Translations under genes and position numbers: made by a program
From: Hyphomicrobiales bacterium
GTDB lineage: Bacteria > Pseudomonadota > Alphaproteobacteria > Rhizobiales > Rhizobiaceae
NCBI GenBank assembly: GCA_900472485.1
Contig: UCII01000009.1
Span: forward strand, 112,711-174,264
Length of the DNA: 61,554 nucleotides
Direction of reading: 5' to 3'
Shown: positions 26,524 through 34,687 of the stretch, piece by piece
How positions within the stretch are numbered: the first letter of the stretch is position 1
Layout of the letters: every line of letters starts with the position of its first letter
Notes under the pieces: generated by a model
Seen by the model: only the letters and a program-made list of their open reading frames with translations
What the model was told of the DNA's origin: nothing
Database searches by the model: none

Positions 26524-27461
26524 TGACATCCAGCCGTTTGCCAGCCATTCTTATCGCGCTCGCGGCAGTGCTGCTGCTTATTTATTCGTCGGTATTCGTG
26601 GTCAATGCCCGTGAACAGGCGATCGTCCTGCGCTTCGGCCAGATTCGTGACGTGAAGACGGAGCCGGGCATTTATTTCAAGCTGCCTTTTGCCTTCATGG
26701 ATGCCGATCGTGTCCAGTATGTGCAGTTGCAGGAACTCCGCTTCGATCTGGACAATATTCGTGTCCAGGTCTCCGGCGGCAAGTTCTACGAAGTCGATGC
26801 TTTCGTCGTCTACAAGATCATGGATGCCCGCAAGTTCCGCGAGACCGTCTCGGGTGATCGCGATGCGGCTGAATCACGTCTCAGGACCCGCCTCGACGCT
26901 GCTCTGCGTCGTGTCTATGGTCTGCGCGGCTTCGAGGCGGCGCTTTCCAACGAGCGTGCCGCGATGATGACGGAAGTACGCAATGATCTGCATCGCGATG
27001 CGGAAACACTCGGCCTCAACATTGAGGACGTCCGCATCCGCCGCACGGACCTGTCTCAGGAAGTGTCGCAGAACACTTACGACCGCATGAAGGCCGAGCG
27101 TTTGGCGGAAGCCGAGCTGATCCGCGCGCGCGGTAACGAAGAGGGGCAGCGTCGCCGGGCGGTTGCGGACCGTCAGGTCGTCGAGATCGTTGCTGACGCG
27201 CAGAAGGATTCCGAAGTTCTGCGCGGTGAAGGCGAAGCCGAACGAAACGGCATCTTCGCGGATGCCTCCAAGCGTGATCCGAACTTCTATGAGTTCTATC
27301 GCTCGATGGCCGCCTATACCAAGGCGCTTGCCTCGGGTGGCAAAACGCTTGTCCTGCCGCCGAACCAGTCGGACTTCTTCAAGTATTTTGACAGTCCTGC
27401 GGGTTCTGCGACCAATTCGGGCGCGCCGGCACTCGCCAATCCGACGGCGCCCGCGAACTAA
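26523..27461 (+). CDS. hflC: HflC, FtsH protease modulator
   Basis: Partner of HflK in the membrane complex. 312 residues with an N-terminal membrane anchor (ILIALAAVLLLIYSSVFVV), then the SPFH domain with NAREQAIVLRFGQIRDVKTE. The conserved helical part includes RMKAERLAEAELIRARGNEE and ADAQKDSEVLRGEGEAERN. The tail is Ala/Pro-rich. Start and stop codons overlap with hflK (TAATG), implying coupled translation. A terminator follows, so degP has its own promoter. Confidence 0.96.
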   Translation: MTSSRLPAILIALAAVLLLIYSSVFVVNAREQAIVLRFGQIRDVKTEPGIYFKLPFAFMDADRVQYVQLQELRFDLDNIRVQVSGGKFYEVDAFVVYKIMDARKFRETVSGDRDAAESRLRTRLDAALRRVYGLRGFEAALSNERAAMMTEVRNDLHRDAETLGLNIEDVRIRRTDLSQEVSQNTYDRMKAERLAEAELIRARGNEEGQRRRAVADRQVVEIVADAQKDSEVLRGEGEAERNGIFADASKRDPNFYEFYRSMAAYTKALASGGKTLVLPPNQSDFFKYFDSPAGSATNSGAPALANPTAPAN

Positions 27462-27480
27462 GGCGTCGCTTCACCGAAAC

Positions 27481-27510
27481 GAAAGGGCTGCCTCAGGGTG
27501 GCCCTTTTCT
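27481..27510 (+). terminator. Rho-independent terminator after hflC
   Basis: Stem GAAAGGGC / GCCCTTTTC around a 12-base loop, ending in a T-rich run, 20 bp past the hflC stop. Confidence 0.8.
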
Positions 27511-27654
27511 TTATGACGGATTGCACCACCTTCAGCCTGCAAGCATCGGCGGCGAGGAGGTTCGGGGATTTCTCAAAAAGGTGATTTCACGCTTCATCAT
27601 TCCGCCTTATGTTGATGCTTATACAAGTTTTCCCTTTCTTTATGAGGATGCCTG

Positions 27655-29367
27655 ATGGCTTCGACCAATCGCCTGCCTTTCAGCCGTTCGTTTGCCTTGC
27701 TCGCAAGCATTGCACTGATTGCCGGCCCCGTTGTGGGTGTTACCGAACAGGCTTATGCGCAGACGCAGAATAGCGGTGCGACCGCAGGTGCCCAGCCGCC
27801 GGCCGCGACCAATAATCAGACACCGCCGGCAGCATCTCCCTTGATCACCACGAACCCGGCAATAAGTGCCGGTCCGGCATCGGTTGCCGATCTCGCATCC
27901 GGCTTGCTCGACGCGGTCGTCAATATTTCCACGTCGCAGAAGGTCAAGGATGAGGGGAATGGGCCGGCGAGTCCGAAGGTGCCGGACAATTCGCCCTACC
28001 AGGATGAATTCAAGGATTTCTTCAACAATAAGAAAGACGACGACAGCAACCGCAAGGTGAGTTCGCTCGGCTCTGGCTTCGTCATCGATTCTTCAGGCTA
28101 TATCGTAACCAACAATCACGTCATCGAAGGTGCCGACGACATCGAGGCGATTTTCCCGAACGGCACGAAGCTGAAGGCCAAGCTGATCGGGACGGATACG
28201 AAGACCGATCTTTCGGTCCTCAAGGTCGAGCCGAAGCACCCCCTCACAGCGGTCAAATTCGGCGATTCTTCCAAGATGCGGATCGGCGACTGGGTGATGG
28301 CGATCGGCAACCCCTTTGGCCTCGGCGGCTCGGTGACCATCGGCATCGTCTCGGCGCGCGGCCGCAACATCAATGCCGGCCCCTACGACAATTTCATTCA
28401 GACGGATGCAGCGATCAACAAGGGCAATTCCGGTGGTCCGCTCTTCAACATGAAGGGTGAGGTGATCGGCATCAACACGGCCATCATCTCCCCAAGCGGC
28501 GGCTCGATCGGTATCGGTTTTGCCGTCCCGTCGGAGCTGGCGGAGGGCGTTGTCAATCAGCTCCGTGACTTCGGCGAGACGCGCCGCGGCTGGCTTGGCG
28601 TGCGCATTCAGCCTGTCACGGACGACGTCGCCAATAGCCTCGGTCTTTCAGAAGCCAAGGGCGCCCTCGTGGCAGGTGTCATCAAGGGCGGCCCTGTCGA
28701 TAACGGCTCGATCAAAGCGGGCGATGTTATCTTGAAGTTCGACGGCAAGGATGTGGACGAGATGCGCGATCTGCCGCGTGTCGTCGCCGAAAGCCCCGTC
28801 GGCAAGGAAGTCGATGTCGTCATCTATCGCGACGGCAAGCAGCAAACCGTCAAAGTGACGCTCGGCCGGCTGGAGGACAGCGATCAGGCGGCTGCCGCAA
28901 GCACCGACAAGAACAAGAAGCCGCAGCTTGCGCCTGACGATAAGGGCAACAGTGACGGCGTCATCAATCCCGACCAGGGAGACGAGGGTGACGACGACGG
29001 CATGGATGGACAGGATCAGGGCGGGGATCCGCAGCAATCGCCGCAGGCCCAGCCGCCAGTTCAGGCGACCTCAAATATCCTTGGAATGAAGCTCTCGACG
29101 CTGACTGCCGAAAACCGCAAGAGCTTTGGCATTGCCGACAGTGTCGATGGCGTCGTCATCACCGAAGTGGCTCCAGGCTCGGCAGCCGCTGAAAAGGGGC
29201 TGAAGCCTGGCGACGTCGTCGTTGAGGTCGCGCAGGAATTCGTTCAGACTCCGAGTGCTGCTTCGGACAAGGTGGCATCGCTGAAGCGGGAAGGCCGCCG
29301 CAACGCGCAGATGATGATCGCGTCTCCGAATGGCGACTTGCGCTTCATTGCCGTCGCGTTGGAGTAG
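27655..29367 (+). CDS. DegP/HtrA-type periplasmic serine protease
   Basis: Periplasmic protease and chaperone of the Do family. 570 residues. A signal peptide ends at AYAQ (about 36). The trypsin-like domain has the triad His155 (VTNNHVIEGADD), Asp185 (TKTDLSVLKV) and Ser259 (AINKGNSGGPLF). PDZ1 covers about 312-405 and PDZ2 about 476-565. The linker between them (about 406-475) is long and very acidic (GDEGDDDGMDGQDQGGD) and then Pro/Gln-rich, longer than in E. coli DegP. Next to hflKC, it makes an envelope quality-control block. Confidence 0.94.
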   Translation: MASTNRLPFSRSFALLASIALIAGPVVGVTEQAYAQTQNSGATAGAQPPAATNNQTPPAASPLITTNPAISAGPASVADLASGLLDAVVNISTSQKVKDEGNGPASPKVPDNSPYQDEFKDFFNNKKDDDSNRKVSSLGSGFVIDSSGYIVTNNHVIEGADDIEAIFPNGTKLKAKLIGTDTKTDLSVLKVEPKHPLTAVKFGDSSKMRIGDWVMAIGNPFGLGGSVTIGIVSARGRNINAGPYDNFIQTDAAINKGNSGGPLFNMKGEVIGINTAIISPSGGSIGIGFAVPSELAEGVVNQLRDFGETRRGWLGVRIQPVTDDVANSLGLSEAKGALVAGVIKGGPVDNGSIKAGDVILKFDGKDVDEMRDLPRVVAESPVGKEVDVVIYRDGKQQTVKVTLGRLEDSDQAAAASTDKNKKPQLAPDDKGNSDGVINPDQGDEGDDDGMDGQDQGGDPQQSPQAQPPVQATSNILGMKLSTLTAENRKSFGIADSVDGVVITEVAPGSAAAEKGLKPGDVVVEVAQEFVQTPSAASDKVASLKREGRRNAQMMIASPNGDLRFIAVALE

Positions 29368-29370
29368 AGT

Positions 29371-29949
29371 TCAGCTACCAACGTGTCTTGCGTGCTGCGC
29401 CCGCCATTCGGCGGCGCGCAGTCGATAGACGACATGGCGCTTCAGATGTGGATGTGTCTCCGGAATTTGCGGATGGTCGAAATCGCAGGCCGGATCGCGT
29501 TGCATGCCAATCTTGTGCATTACTGCGAGAACGCGCCTGTTGTCATGTACGGCAACGGACAGGATTTCTTCGAGGCTCAGCGCGGCAAAGGCGTGACGCA
29601 CGAGAGCCATGCCGGCTTCGGTTGCGTAGCCCTTGCCCCAGTGGCGCGCTGATATCCGCCAGCCGATTTCCACCGCATCGCCGGGCAAATGAGGCTCGAG
29701 CTGCAGCCTGGACAGACCCGAGAAACCGATTGCCTCGCCGCTATGTTTCAAGGTCAGGGTCAGAAACTCGAAGCCGGGTTCGGGCGTGATGTTTCGAATC
29801 ATGGAGAAGATGGTGTCGGCATCCTCTCGGCTGCGGCTGAAAGGAAAGAATTCAAGGACAGCCGGATCGGAGCTCAACTCATAAAACAGCTCGCGATCCT
29901 CCAGCAGGCATGGTCGCAGGATCAGCCGAGATGTTTCGAGTGTCGTCAT
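29371..29949 (-). CDS. GNAT N-acetyltransferase, RimJ/RimL-like (copy 1)
   Basis: 192 residues using the ATG at 29949, whose first bases overlap the stop of the upstream copy (ATGA). The family pattern is clear: TTLETSRLILRPCLLEDREL, EIGWRISARHWGKGYATEAG (acetyl-CoA loop) and HDNRRVLAVMHKIGMQR. Closely similar in sequence and length to the next gene, so a tandem duplication. Its stop is only three bases from the degP stop on the other strand. Substrate unknown. Confidence 0.9.
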   Translation of the reverse strand: MTTLETSRLILRPCLLEDRELFYELSSDPAVLEFFPFSRSREDADTIFSMIRNITPEPGFEFLTLTLKHSGEAIGFSGLSRLQLEPHLPGDAVEIGWRISARHWGKGYATEAGMALVRHAFAALSLEEILSVAVHDNRRVLAVMHKIGMQRDPACDFDHPQIPETHPHLKRHVVYRLRAAEWRAQHARHVGS

Positions 29950-30509
29950 TGCCCGGAGCGCCAATCGGCTTCCGTCAGGCGATAGAGGACGTGACGCTTT
30001 AGGTGAGGATGCGTGTCGGGAACGTTGGGGTGATCGAAATCGCCGCCCTCGACGCGATGCATACCGATCCGCTCCATGACAGCGGTCGACCTGACATTGT
30101 TATGCACGGCGAAGGAAACGATTTGATCCAGATCGTGCTTGTCGAAGCCGTGGGCAAGAAGCGCTCGCGCCGCTTCGGTGATCAGCCCCTTGCCCCAGTG
30201 TCGCGCCACCAGCCGCCAACCGATCTCGATCGTTCCGACCGGGACGAACGGCTCCAGATGATCCGTTCGCATCAGCCCGCAATAGCCGACCGCCTCGCTG
30301 CTTTCCTTCAGCTCCAGCACGTATAGGCCAAGCCCGGTTTCCCTAATCATCGACTGAACGCGATCGAAGAAGGCGTCCGCTTCCGCGCGATTGCGGCGAA
30401 ACGGAAAGAACTCCATGACGGTCTCGTCGGAATTGATCTCATAGGCCAAGTCGCGATCCATCTCGCGCCAGTTGCGGATGATGAGGCGTTCGGTTTCGAC
30501 GATAATCAT
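29946..30509 (-). CDS. GNAT N-acetyltransferase, RimJ/RimL-like (copy 2)
   Basis: 187 residues. IVETERLIIRNWREMDRDLA, the loop EIGWRLVARHWGKGLITEAA and HNNVRSTAVMERIGMHRVEG align without gaps over long stretches with the downstream copy, and both end in a shared HPHLKRHVLYRL-type motif. It is first of a two-gene overlapping unit. The shared tail, together with FFPFRRNRAEADAFF versus FFPFSRSREDADTIF, shows recent duplication. Confidence 0.9.
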   Translation of the reverse strand: MIIVETERLIIRNWREMDRDLAYEINSDETVMEFFPFRRNRAEADAFFDRVQSMIRETGLGLYVLELKESSEAVGYCGLMRTDHLEPFVPVGTIEIGWRLVARHWGKGLITEAARALLAHGFDKHDLDQIVSFAVHNNVRSTAVMERIGMHRVEGGDFDHPNVPDTHPHLKRHVLYRLTEADWRSGQ

Positions 30510-30542
30510 CTGCGGCCCCTGATTTCAGCGATTTGCGCCGCT

Positions 30543-31433
30543 CTATGGTTTGATGAAGTCCGTCTTGCGGTAGCCCTGGATATAGAGAAGGGCAGTCAGG
30601 TCACCGTGGTCGATGCGCATCCGGGCCTGTGCCGAAACGGTTGGCTTGGCGTGGAGCGCAACGCCGGCGCCGGCGAGCTGCAACATGCCGAGGTCATTAG
30701 CGCCGTCGCCGACGGCCACCGCGTCATCAACGGAAATATCGAGCCTCTCGGCGATTTCGTTCAGCGCATCCACCTTGGCCTGCTTGCCGAGGATGGGTTC
30801 CTCGACGAGGCCGGTCAGGATGCCGTTTTCTTCCAGCAGGACATTTGCCCGGTTCTCATCGAACCCGAGCGTGGCGCCGATGCGGCTGGTGAAGACAGTG
30901 AAGCCACCGGAAACGAGGGCGGCGTAATAGCCCTTCGCTTTCATGGTCGCGATGAGCTCGGGGCCGCCCGGCGTCAGCGTGATGCGCTTGGCAATGACCT
31001 CATCGACAACGGAGAGCGGCAATCCTTTGAGGAGAGCGACGCGCTCGCGCAGGGCTGGTTCGAAAGCGATCTCACCATTCATGGCGCGGGCGGTGATATC
31101 GGCGACCTTCTCCTTGAGGCCGACTTCGGCGGCGAGCTCGTCGATGCATTCCTGGCCGATCATCGTGGAATCCATATCGGCGATCAGCAATTTCTTGCGA
31201 CGGGTTTCGGCTTCCTGGATCACCAGATCGATCGGCGCGCTGCCGATCACCGCCAGGATACTGGCTTCCGCTGCCTCAATATCGGTCCCATCGCGAAGCG
31301 CGATATCGCAGGCAATGCCGTCGGCCAGCCAGTAAAGCCCGGACGCTTTGACAGCATCAGCCGCCTGTTCGGCGATGGCCGGAACGAGAACGGGGTTTGA
31401 CGGATTGGCAATAAGCGTGGCAACGAAGGCCAT
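30543..31433 (-). CDS. serB: Phosphoserine phosphatase
   Basis: Last step of serine synthesis: dephosphorylates L-phosphoserine. 296 residues from the ATG at 31433; an ORF extension upstream runs antisense into miaA and is rejected. The N-terminal ACT-like region (about 1-75) precedes the HAD domain: motif I ADMDSTMIG (Asp86, Asp88), motif II LVSGGFTVFTSRIG, and motif III/IV around DAVAVGDGANDLGML. Divergent from miaA with only 13 bp between start codons. Confidence 0.95.
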   Translation of the reverse strand: MAFVATLIANPSNPVLVPAIAEQAADAVKASGLYWLADGIACDIALRDGTDIEAAEASILAVIGSAPIDLVIQEAETRRKKLLIADMDSTMIGQECIDELAAEVGLKEKVADITARAMNGEIAFEPALRERVALLKGLPLSVVDEVIAKRITLTPGGPELIATMKAKGYYAALVSGGFTVFTSRIGATLGFDENRANVLLEENGILTGLVEEPILGKQAKVDALNEIAERLDISVDDAVAVGDGANDLGMLQLAGAGVALHAKPTVSAQARMRIDHGDLTALLYIQGYRKTDFIKP

Positions 31434-31446
31434 GAGCAGAAACCCT

Positions 31447-32328
31447 ATGAGCAATATCGACGCGATCCTGATAACCGGGCCGACCGCCAGCGGCAAGTCC
31501 GCACTGGCGGTAGAATTGGCCCGTTCGCATAATGGCGTCGTCATCAATGCCGACAGCATGCAGGTCTACGACACCTTGCGCGTGCTGACCGCGCGGCCGG
31601 ATGAAGCGGATATGGAAGGCATTCCGCACCATCTTTACGGCCATGTTCCAGCTGGCCAAACCTATTCGACAGGCGCCTGGCTGCGCGAGGCAGGCGCCTT
31701 GGTCGAGCGCTTGCGCGGCGAGGGCAGAATGCCCGTCTTTGTCGGGGGGACCGGTCTTTATTTCAAGGCGCTGACGGGCGGACTGTCCGACATGCCCGAG
31801 ATTCCGCCTGGTATCCGCAATTGGCTCCGCGGCCGGCTGCTGGCTGAGGGGGCGGAAGCGCTGCATCGCGAGCTTGCGGAGCGCGACGCCGCCGTCGCGG
31901 AAATGCTGAACCCGCAGGACGGGCAGCGTATCGTTCGCGCCCTTGAAGTGATTGAAGCGACGGGCCGGTCCATCGCCGCTTTTCAGGGCAAGAACGGGCC
32001 GATGATCGTCAATCCCGACCGTGCGCGAAAGATCGTGGTTCTGCCCGAGCGTGCCGTCCTGCACGAACGCATCAACAGCCGTTTCGAGAAAATGCTGGCG
32101 ATGGGAGCGGAAGACGAAGTGCGGGCTCTGCTGGCATTGAATCTTCTTTCGGAAATGCCCGTCATGAAGGCGATCGGGGTCGCGCAGATCGCCGCGATGC
32201 TGAAGGGGGAGATGACGCGTGCCGAGGTCATCGAAACCGGATCCGCGGCGACACGGCAATATGCCAAGCGGCAGATGACCTGGTTCCGCAATCAGATGGA
32301 CGAGAGTTGGGAGCGTTTGAGCCCGTAG
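31447..32328 (+). CDS. miaA: tRNA dimethylallyltransferase
   Basis: Adds a dimethylallyl group to A37 of tRNAs that read UNN codons. 293 residues from the ATG at 31447; an upstream ATG at 31432 overlaps the serB start codon and is less likely. Substrate P-loop ITGPTASGKSALAVEL (about 9-24), INADSMQVYDTLRVLTARP, PHHLYGHV and FVGGTGLYFKALTGGL are all characteristic. Ends 9 bp before the end of the opposing HerA-type ATPase gene. Confidence 0.96.
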   Translation: MSNIDAILITGPTASGKSALAVELARSHNGVVINADSMQVYDTLRVLTARPDEADMEGIPHHLYGHVPAGQTYSTGAWLREAGALVERLRGEGRMPVFVGGTGLYFKALTGGLSDMPEIPPGIRNWLRGRLLAEGAEALHRELAERDAAVAEMLNPQDGQRIVRALEVIEATGRSIAAFQGKNGPMIVNPDRARKIVVLPERAVLHERINSRFEKMLAMGAEDEVRALLALNLLSEMPVMKAIGVAQIAAMLKGEMTRAEVIETGSAATRQYAKRQMTWFRNQMDESWERLSP

Positions 32329-32337
32329 CTCGGGGTG

Positions 32338-34425
32338 TCAGTCCTTGTCGTAGAGGCTGCTGAGCGGCTTTCTCAGAATGCTGTCCCGCAGGGACAAGCC
32401 GGATTCCCGCCGTAGGGAGACGCCAGGCTCTCTCGGCGGTACCGAGCGCGTGCCTCCTTCGTCGCTGCGGAATTCGCGGCGCAATTCCGCAAGCTTGCTG
32501 TCGATCGACGTTTGTGAAGCCGCTGCCGGTTGCGGTGCGGCGGTACGAGGCAGCATGTCTGGACGATAAGGTTCGATCGGTTGCTGGCTCGATTCCGCTT
32601 GGGGCCGGATTGGCTGCTCGACCGGCACGTCGTCGAAATTATCTCCGATATCGGTCATCGGCGCAGCATTGTAGCTCTGGAGAGGACTGATATCGGGCCC
32701 CGAAATCGAACGCATACGGCTGATGATCGTGCGCAAATCGACCGTATCCGGCGAATCCTCGCTGGTTTTCGCGACACTGCCGCTGGCTTTCGGCAGCAAA
32801 TGCCGCTCCACCTGGGAAAAGCGCATCCGCATCGGAACTGCGATGGCCTCGCCGAAGGCAATCGCTTCGCCATTGCCGATCGATGAGAGAAAGCTGGTCG
32901 TCGAGATCGAGGAGTTCGGGATGGCCGAGCGGATGATTTCCTGGTCGCGATCATTGGCAAGGCGCATGGCAAAGAGCGTCGAGCACTGCGACAGGATCGT
33001 CTGGTCGAGTTCGCCCGGGCGCTGGGTGATGATACCAAGAGAAACGCCATACTTGCGTCCCTCCTTGGCGATGCGGGCGATGGCCTGGCGCGTCGGGAGG
33101 AAGCCGAGCGTCGGGTCGGCGGGGATGTAGCGGTGCGCCTCCTCGCAGACGACGAGCATGTGGATCGCGCCGTCGCTCCAGAGCGCCAGTTCGAAGGCCA
33201 TGCGGCAAAGGACGGAGGCCACGGAATTGATGACTTCCGAAGGGATGCCGGCGAGCTGGAAGGTACAGATCGGCTTGCCGTCGCCTGGAATGCGGAAGAT
33301 CTTGGCAATGGTCTCCGTGATCGTATCGGTGATCGTATTGTTGGAGAACATGAAGTGATAACGGGGATCGTTGATCGCCGAGATGATGCGCATCTTCAGG
33401 GAGCGCAGATGCGGCTTTTCCAGACGGCCCTCCAGCCGGCCGATGCGCTCGTCGATCAGCGCCAGCAGATCGGCCATGCGGTATGGAACCGGCGTATCCG
33501 CCGTCACCGAGGCCTTTTCCGTCTGGCGTCGCATCAGGGTGGAATCGCTGCCCCGGAAAGCGCGGCGTGCTTCCGGAATAAGGTCACGCAGCGCATCGAG
33601 CTCTTCCGGTATTGCCGGTCGGCCACGGAAGACGACTTCGCTGAACTCCTCAAGCCGCATCAGCCAGAAAGGCAGGTCGAGCGTATCGGTATCGATGACG
33701 ACGGCGTGCCGGGGAAAGGCGGCGGCAAATTCATTATGCGGATCGAGGATCAGCACGCGCAGTTTCGGATCGGCGCTGATTGCCTTGTGCAGCAGCAGCG
33801 AGACGGCCGTGGATTTGCCGACGCCGGTTGAGCCGACGACGGCAAAATGCTTCGACAGCATTGAGGGAATGTGGATGGCGGCATCGATGCTTTCGTCCTG
33901 CGTCAGCTTGCCGATGACGCAGCTGCTGCCCTTGCCGGCATCGAAAATGCGCATGAGGTCGGCGGCGCGAATACGGTGCGCGATGGCGCCAAGATAGGGA
34001 TAGGCCGAAATACCGCTCGAAAACTCCTCTCGGCCATCCGGTTCGACGCGGACTTCGCCGAGCAATTCCACCTCGATTCGAAAGAGATTGTCCTGCCCTT
34101 CGCCCCAGCCGACGCTTTGCGTATTCATCGAATAGACGAGGGCTGCGACGCGGTTCTTTCCAACACTGATGGAAATCAGGCGGCCGACCGACCAGAGTTC
34201 GGTCAGGTCCGTGCCACCGGCCTCGGCCACGGCGGCGATCGTGGCTCTCGAGCCGTTGCACGCGACGACGCGACCGAGGAAGCGATTTCCCGGTTTCAAT
34301 TTGTCGCGGCGATCAAGATCTCCAGCGTTGCCTGATGTCTGCAGATCGTTATTCAGCAAACAGTTACCCCAATCATTAGTGGCTGGAGCATAGAGACGGT
34401 GGCTTAATAAAATCCTGTCGACCAC
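32338..34425 (-). CDS. HerA/VirB4-like ATPase (DUF87 type)
   Basis: Hexameric-type DNA translocase ATPase of 695 residues, with an N-terminal HAS-barrel-like region (about 45-130). Walker A VVGSTGVGKSTAVSLLL (about 197-213) and a Walker B with the HerA pattern MLVVCEEAHRYIP follow, then ITQRPGELDQTILSQCST. The last 150 residues are polar, Pro/Gln-rich and probably disordered. HerA works with nuclease NurA in archaea; no nuclease gene is nearby. The 34425 start is a GTG; a TTG at 34359 preceded by GGGG is an alternative. Confidence 0.85.
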   Translation of the reverse strand: MVDRILLSHRLYAPATNDWGNCLLNNDLQTSGNAGDLDRRDKLKPGNRFLGRVVACNGSRATIAAVAEAGGTDLTELWSVGRLISISVGKNRVAALVYSMNTQSVGWGEGQDNLFRIEVELLGEVRVEPDGREEFSSGISAYPYLGAIAHRIRAADLMRIFDAGKGSSCVIGKLTQDESIDAAIHIPSMLSKHFAVVGSTGVGKSTAVSLLLHKAISADPKLRVLILDPHNEFAAAFPRHAVVIDTDTLDLPFWLMRLEEFSEVVFRGRPAIPEELDALRDLIPEARRAFRGSDSTLMRRQTEKASVTADTPVPYRMADLLALIDERIGRLEGRLEKPHLRSLKMRIISAINDPRYHFMFSNNTITDTITETIAKIFRIPGDGKPICTFQLAGIPSEVINSVASVLCRMAFELALWSDGAIHMLVVCEEAHRYIPADPTLGFLPTRQAIARIAKEGRKYGVSLGIITQRPGELDQTILSQCSTLFAMRLANDRDQEIIRSAIPNSSISTTSFLSSIGNGEAIAFGEAIAVPMRMRFSQVERHLLPKASGSVAKTSEDSPDTVDLRTIISRMRSISGPDISPLQSYNAAPMTDIGDNFDDVPVEQPIRPQAESSQQPIEPYRPDMLPRTAAPQPAAASQTSIDSKLAELRREFRSDEGGTRSVPPREPGVSLRRESGLSLRDSILRKPLSSLYDKD

Positions 34426-34515
34426 CCACGCTTTTTATAGGGTTTCTGCGGGGCCGCGATTTTTTATTGCTTCACGCGTTGACGCTTCGAAATTTTCTGT
34501 CTATCACTTCGGCCC

Positions 34516-34572
34516 ATGAAAAACTCGATCATTCTTATCGTGGTGGGAAGGCGCATGGGCAGGATGGTGTAA
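34516..34572 (+). CDS. Leader peptide of the ilvIH attenuator
   Basis: An 18-codon frame reads MKNSIILIVVGRRMGRMV. Residues 5-10 (IILIVV) are the amino acids made by the pathway, as expected for a leader that senses charged Ile-, Leu- and Val-tRNA. Stalling there would free the downstream RNA to refold and bypass the terminator at 34607-34630. It lies directly upstream of ilvI. Confidence 0.85.
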   Translation: MKNSIILIVVGRRMGRMV

Positions 34573-34630
34573 CCATCCGGCGATAGCCACCCATGCGCTA
34601 GATGACAGGCTCCCGAAGGGGCCTTTTTTT
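34551..34630 (+). promoter_or_regulatory. Transcription attenuator of ilvIH
   Basis: Overlapping hairpins follow the Ile/Leu/Val codons: GCGCATGGG (34551-34559) can pair with CCCATGCGC (34590-34598), and GGATGG/CCATCC forms a smaller stem inside (34562-34578). The terminator stem AGGCTCC/GGGGCCT with eight T (34607-34630) ends just before ilvI. The exact alternative pairing that prevents terminator formation is not resolved by eye. Confidence 0.75.
34607..34630 (+). terminator. Attenuator terminator
   Basis: Short GC-rich stem AGGCTCC / GGGGCCT with loop CGAAG-like, followed by eight T. Typical Rho-independent terminator, positioned between the leader peptide and ilvI. Confidence 0.88.
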
Positions 34631-34687
34631 ATGCCCGAAATCGAGATTTCATCTTTCCAAACCTCCAGCAGACAGCGGAACAAACGT

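Noticed and set aside
34631..34687. Upstream ATG of ilvI at 34631
   Set aside because: It starts right after the T-run of the attenuator terminator with no ribosome site; the ATG at 34688 gives the family N-terminus.
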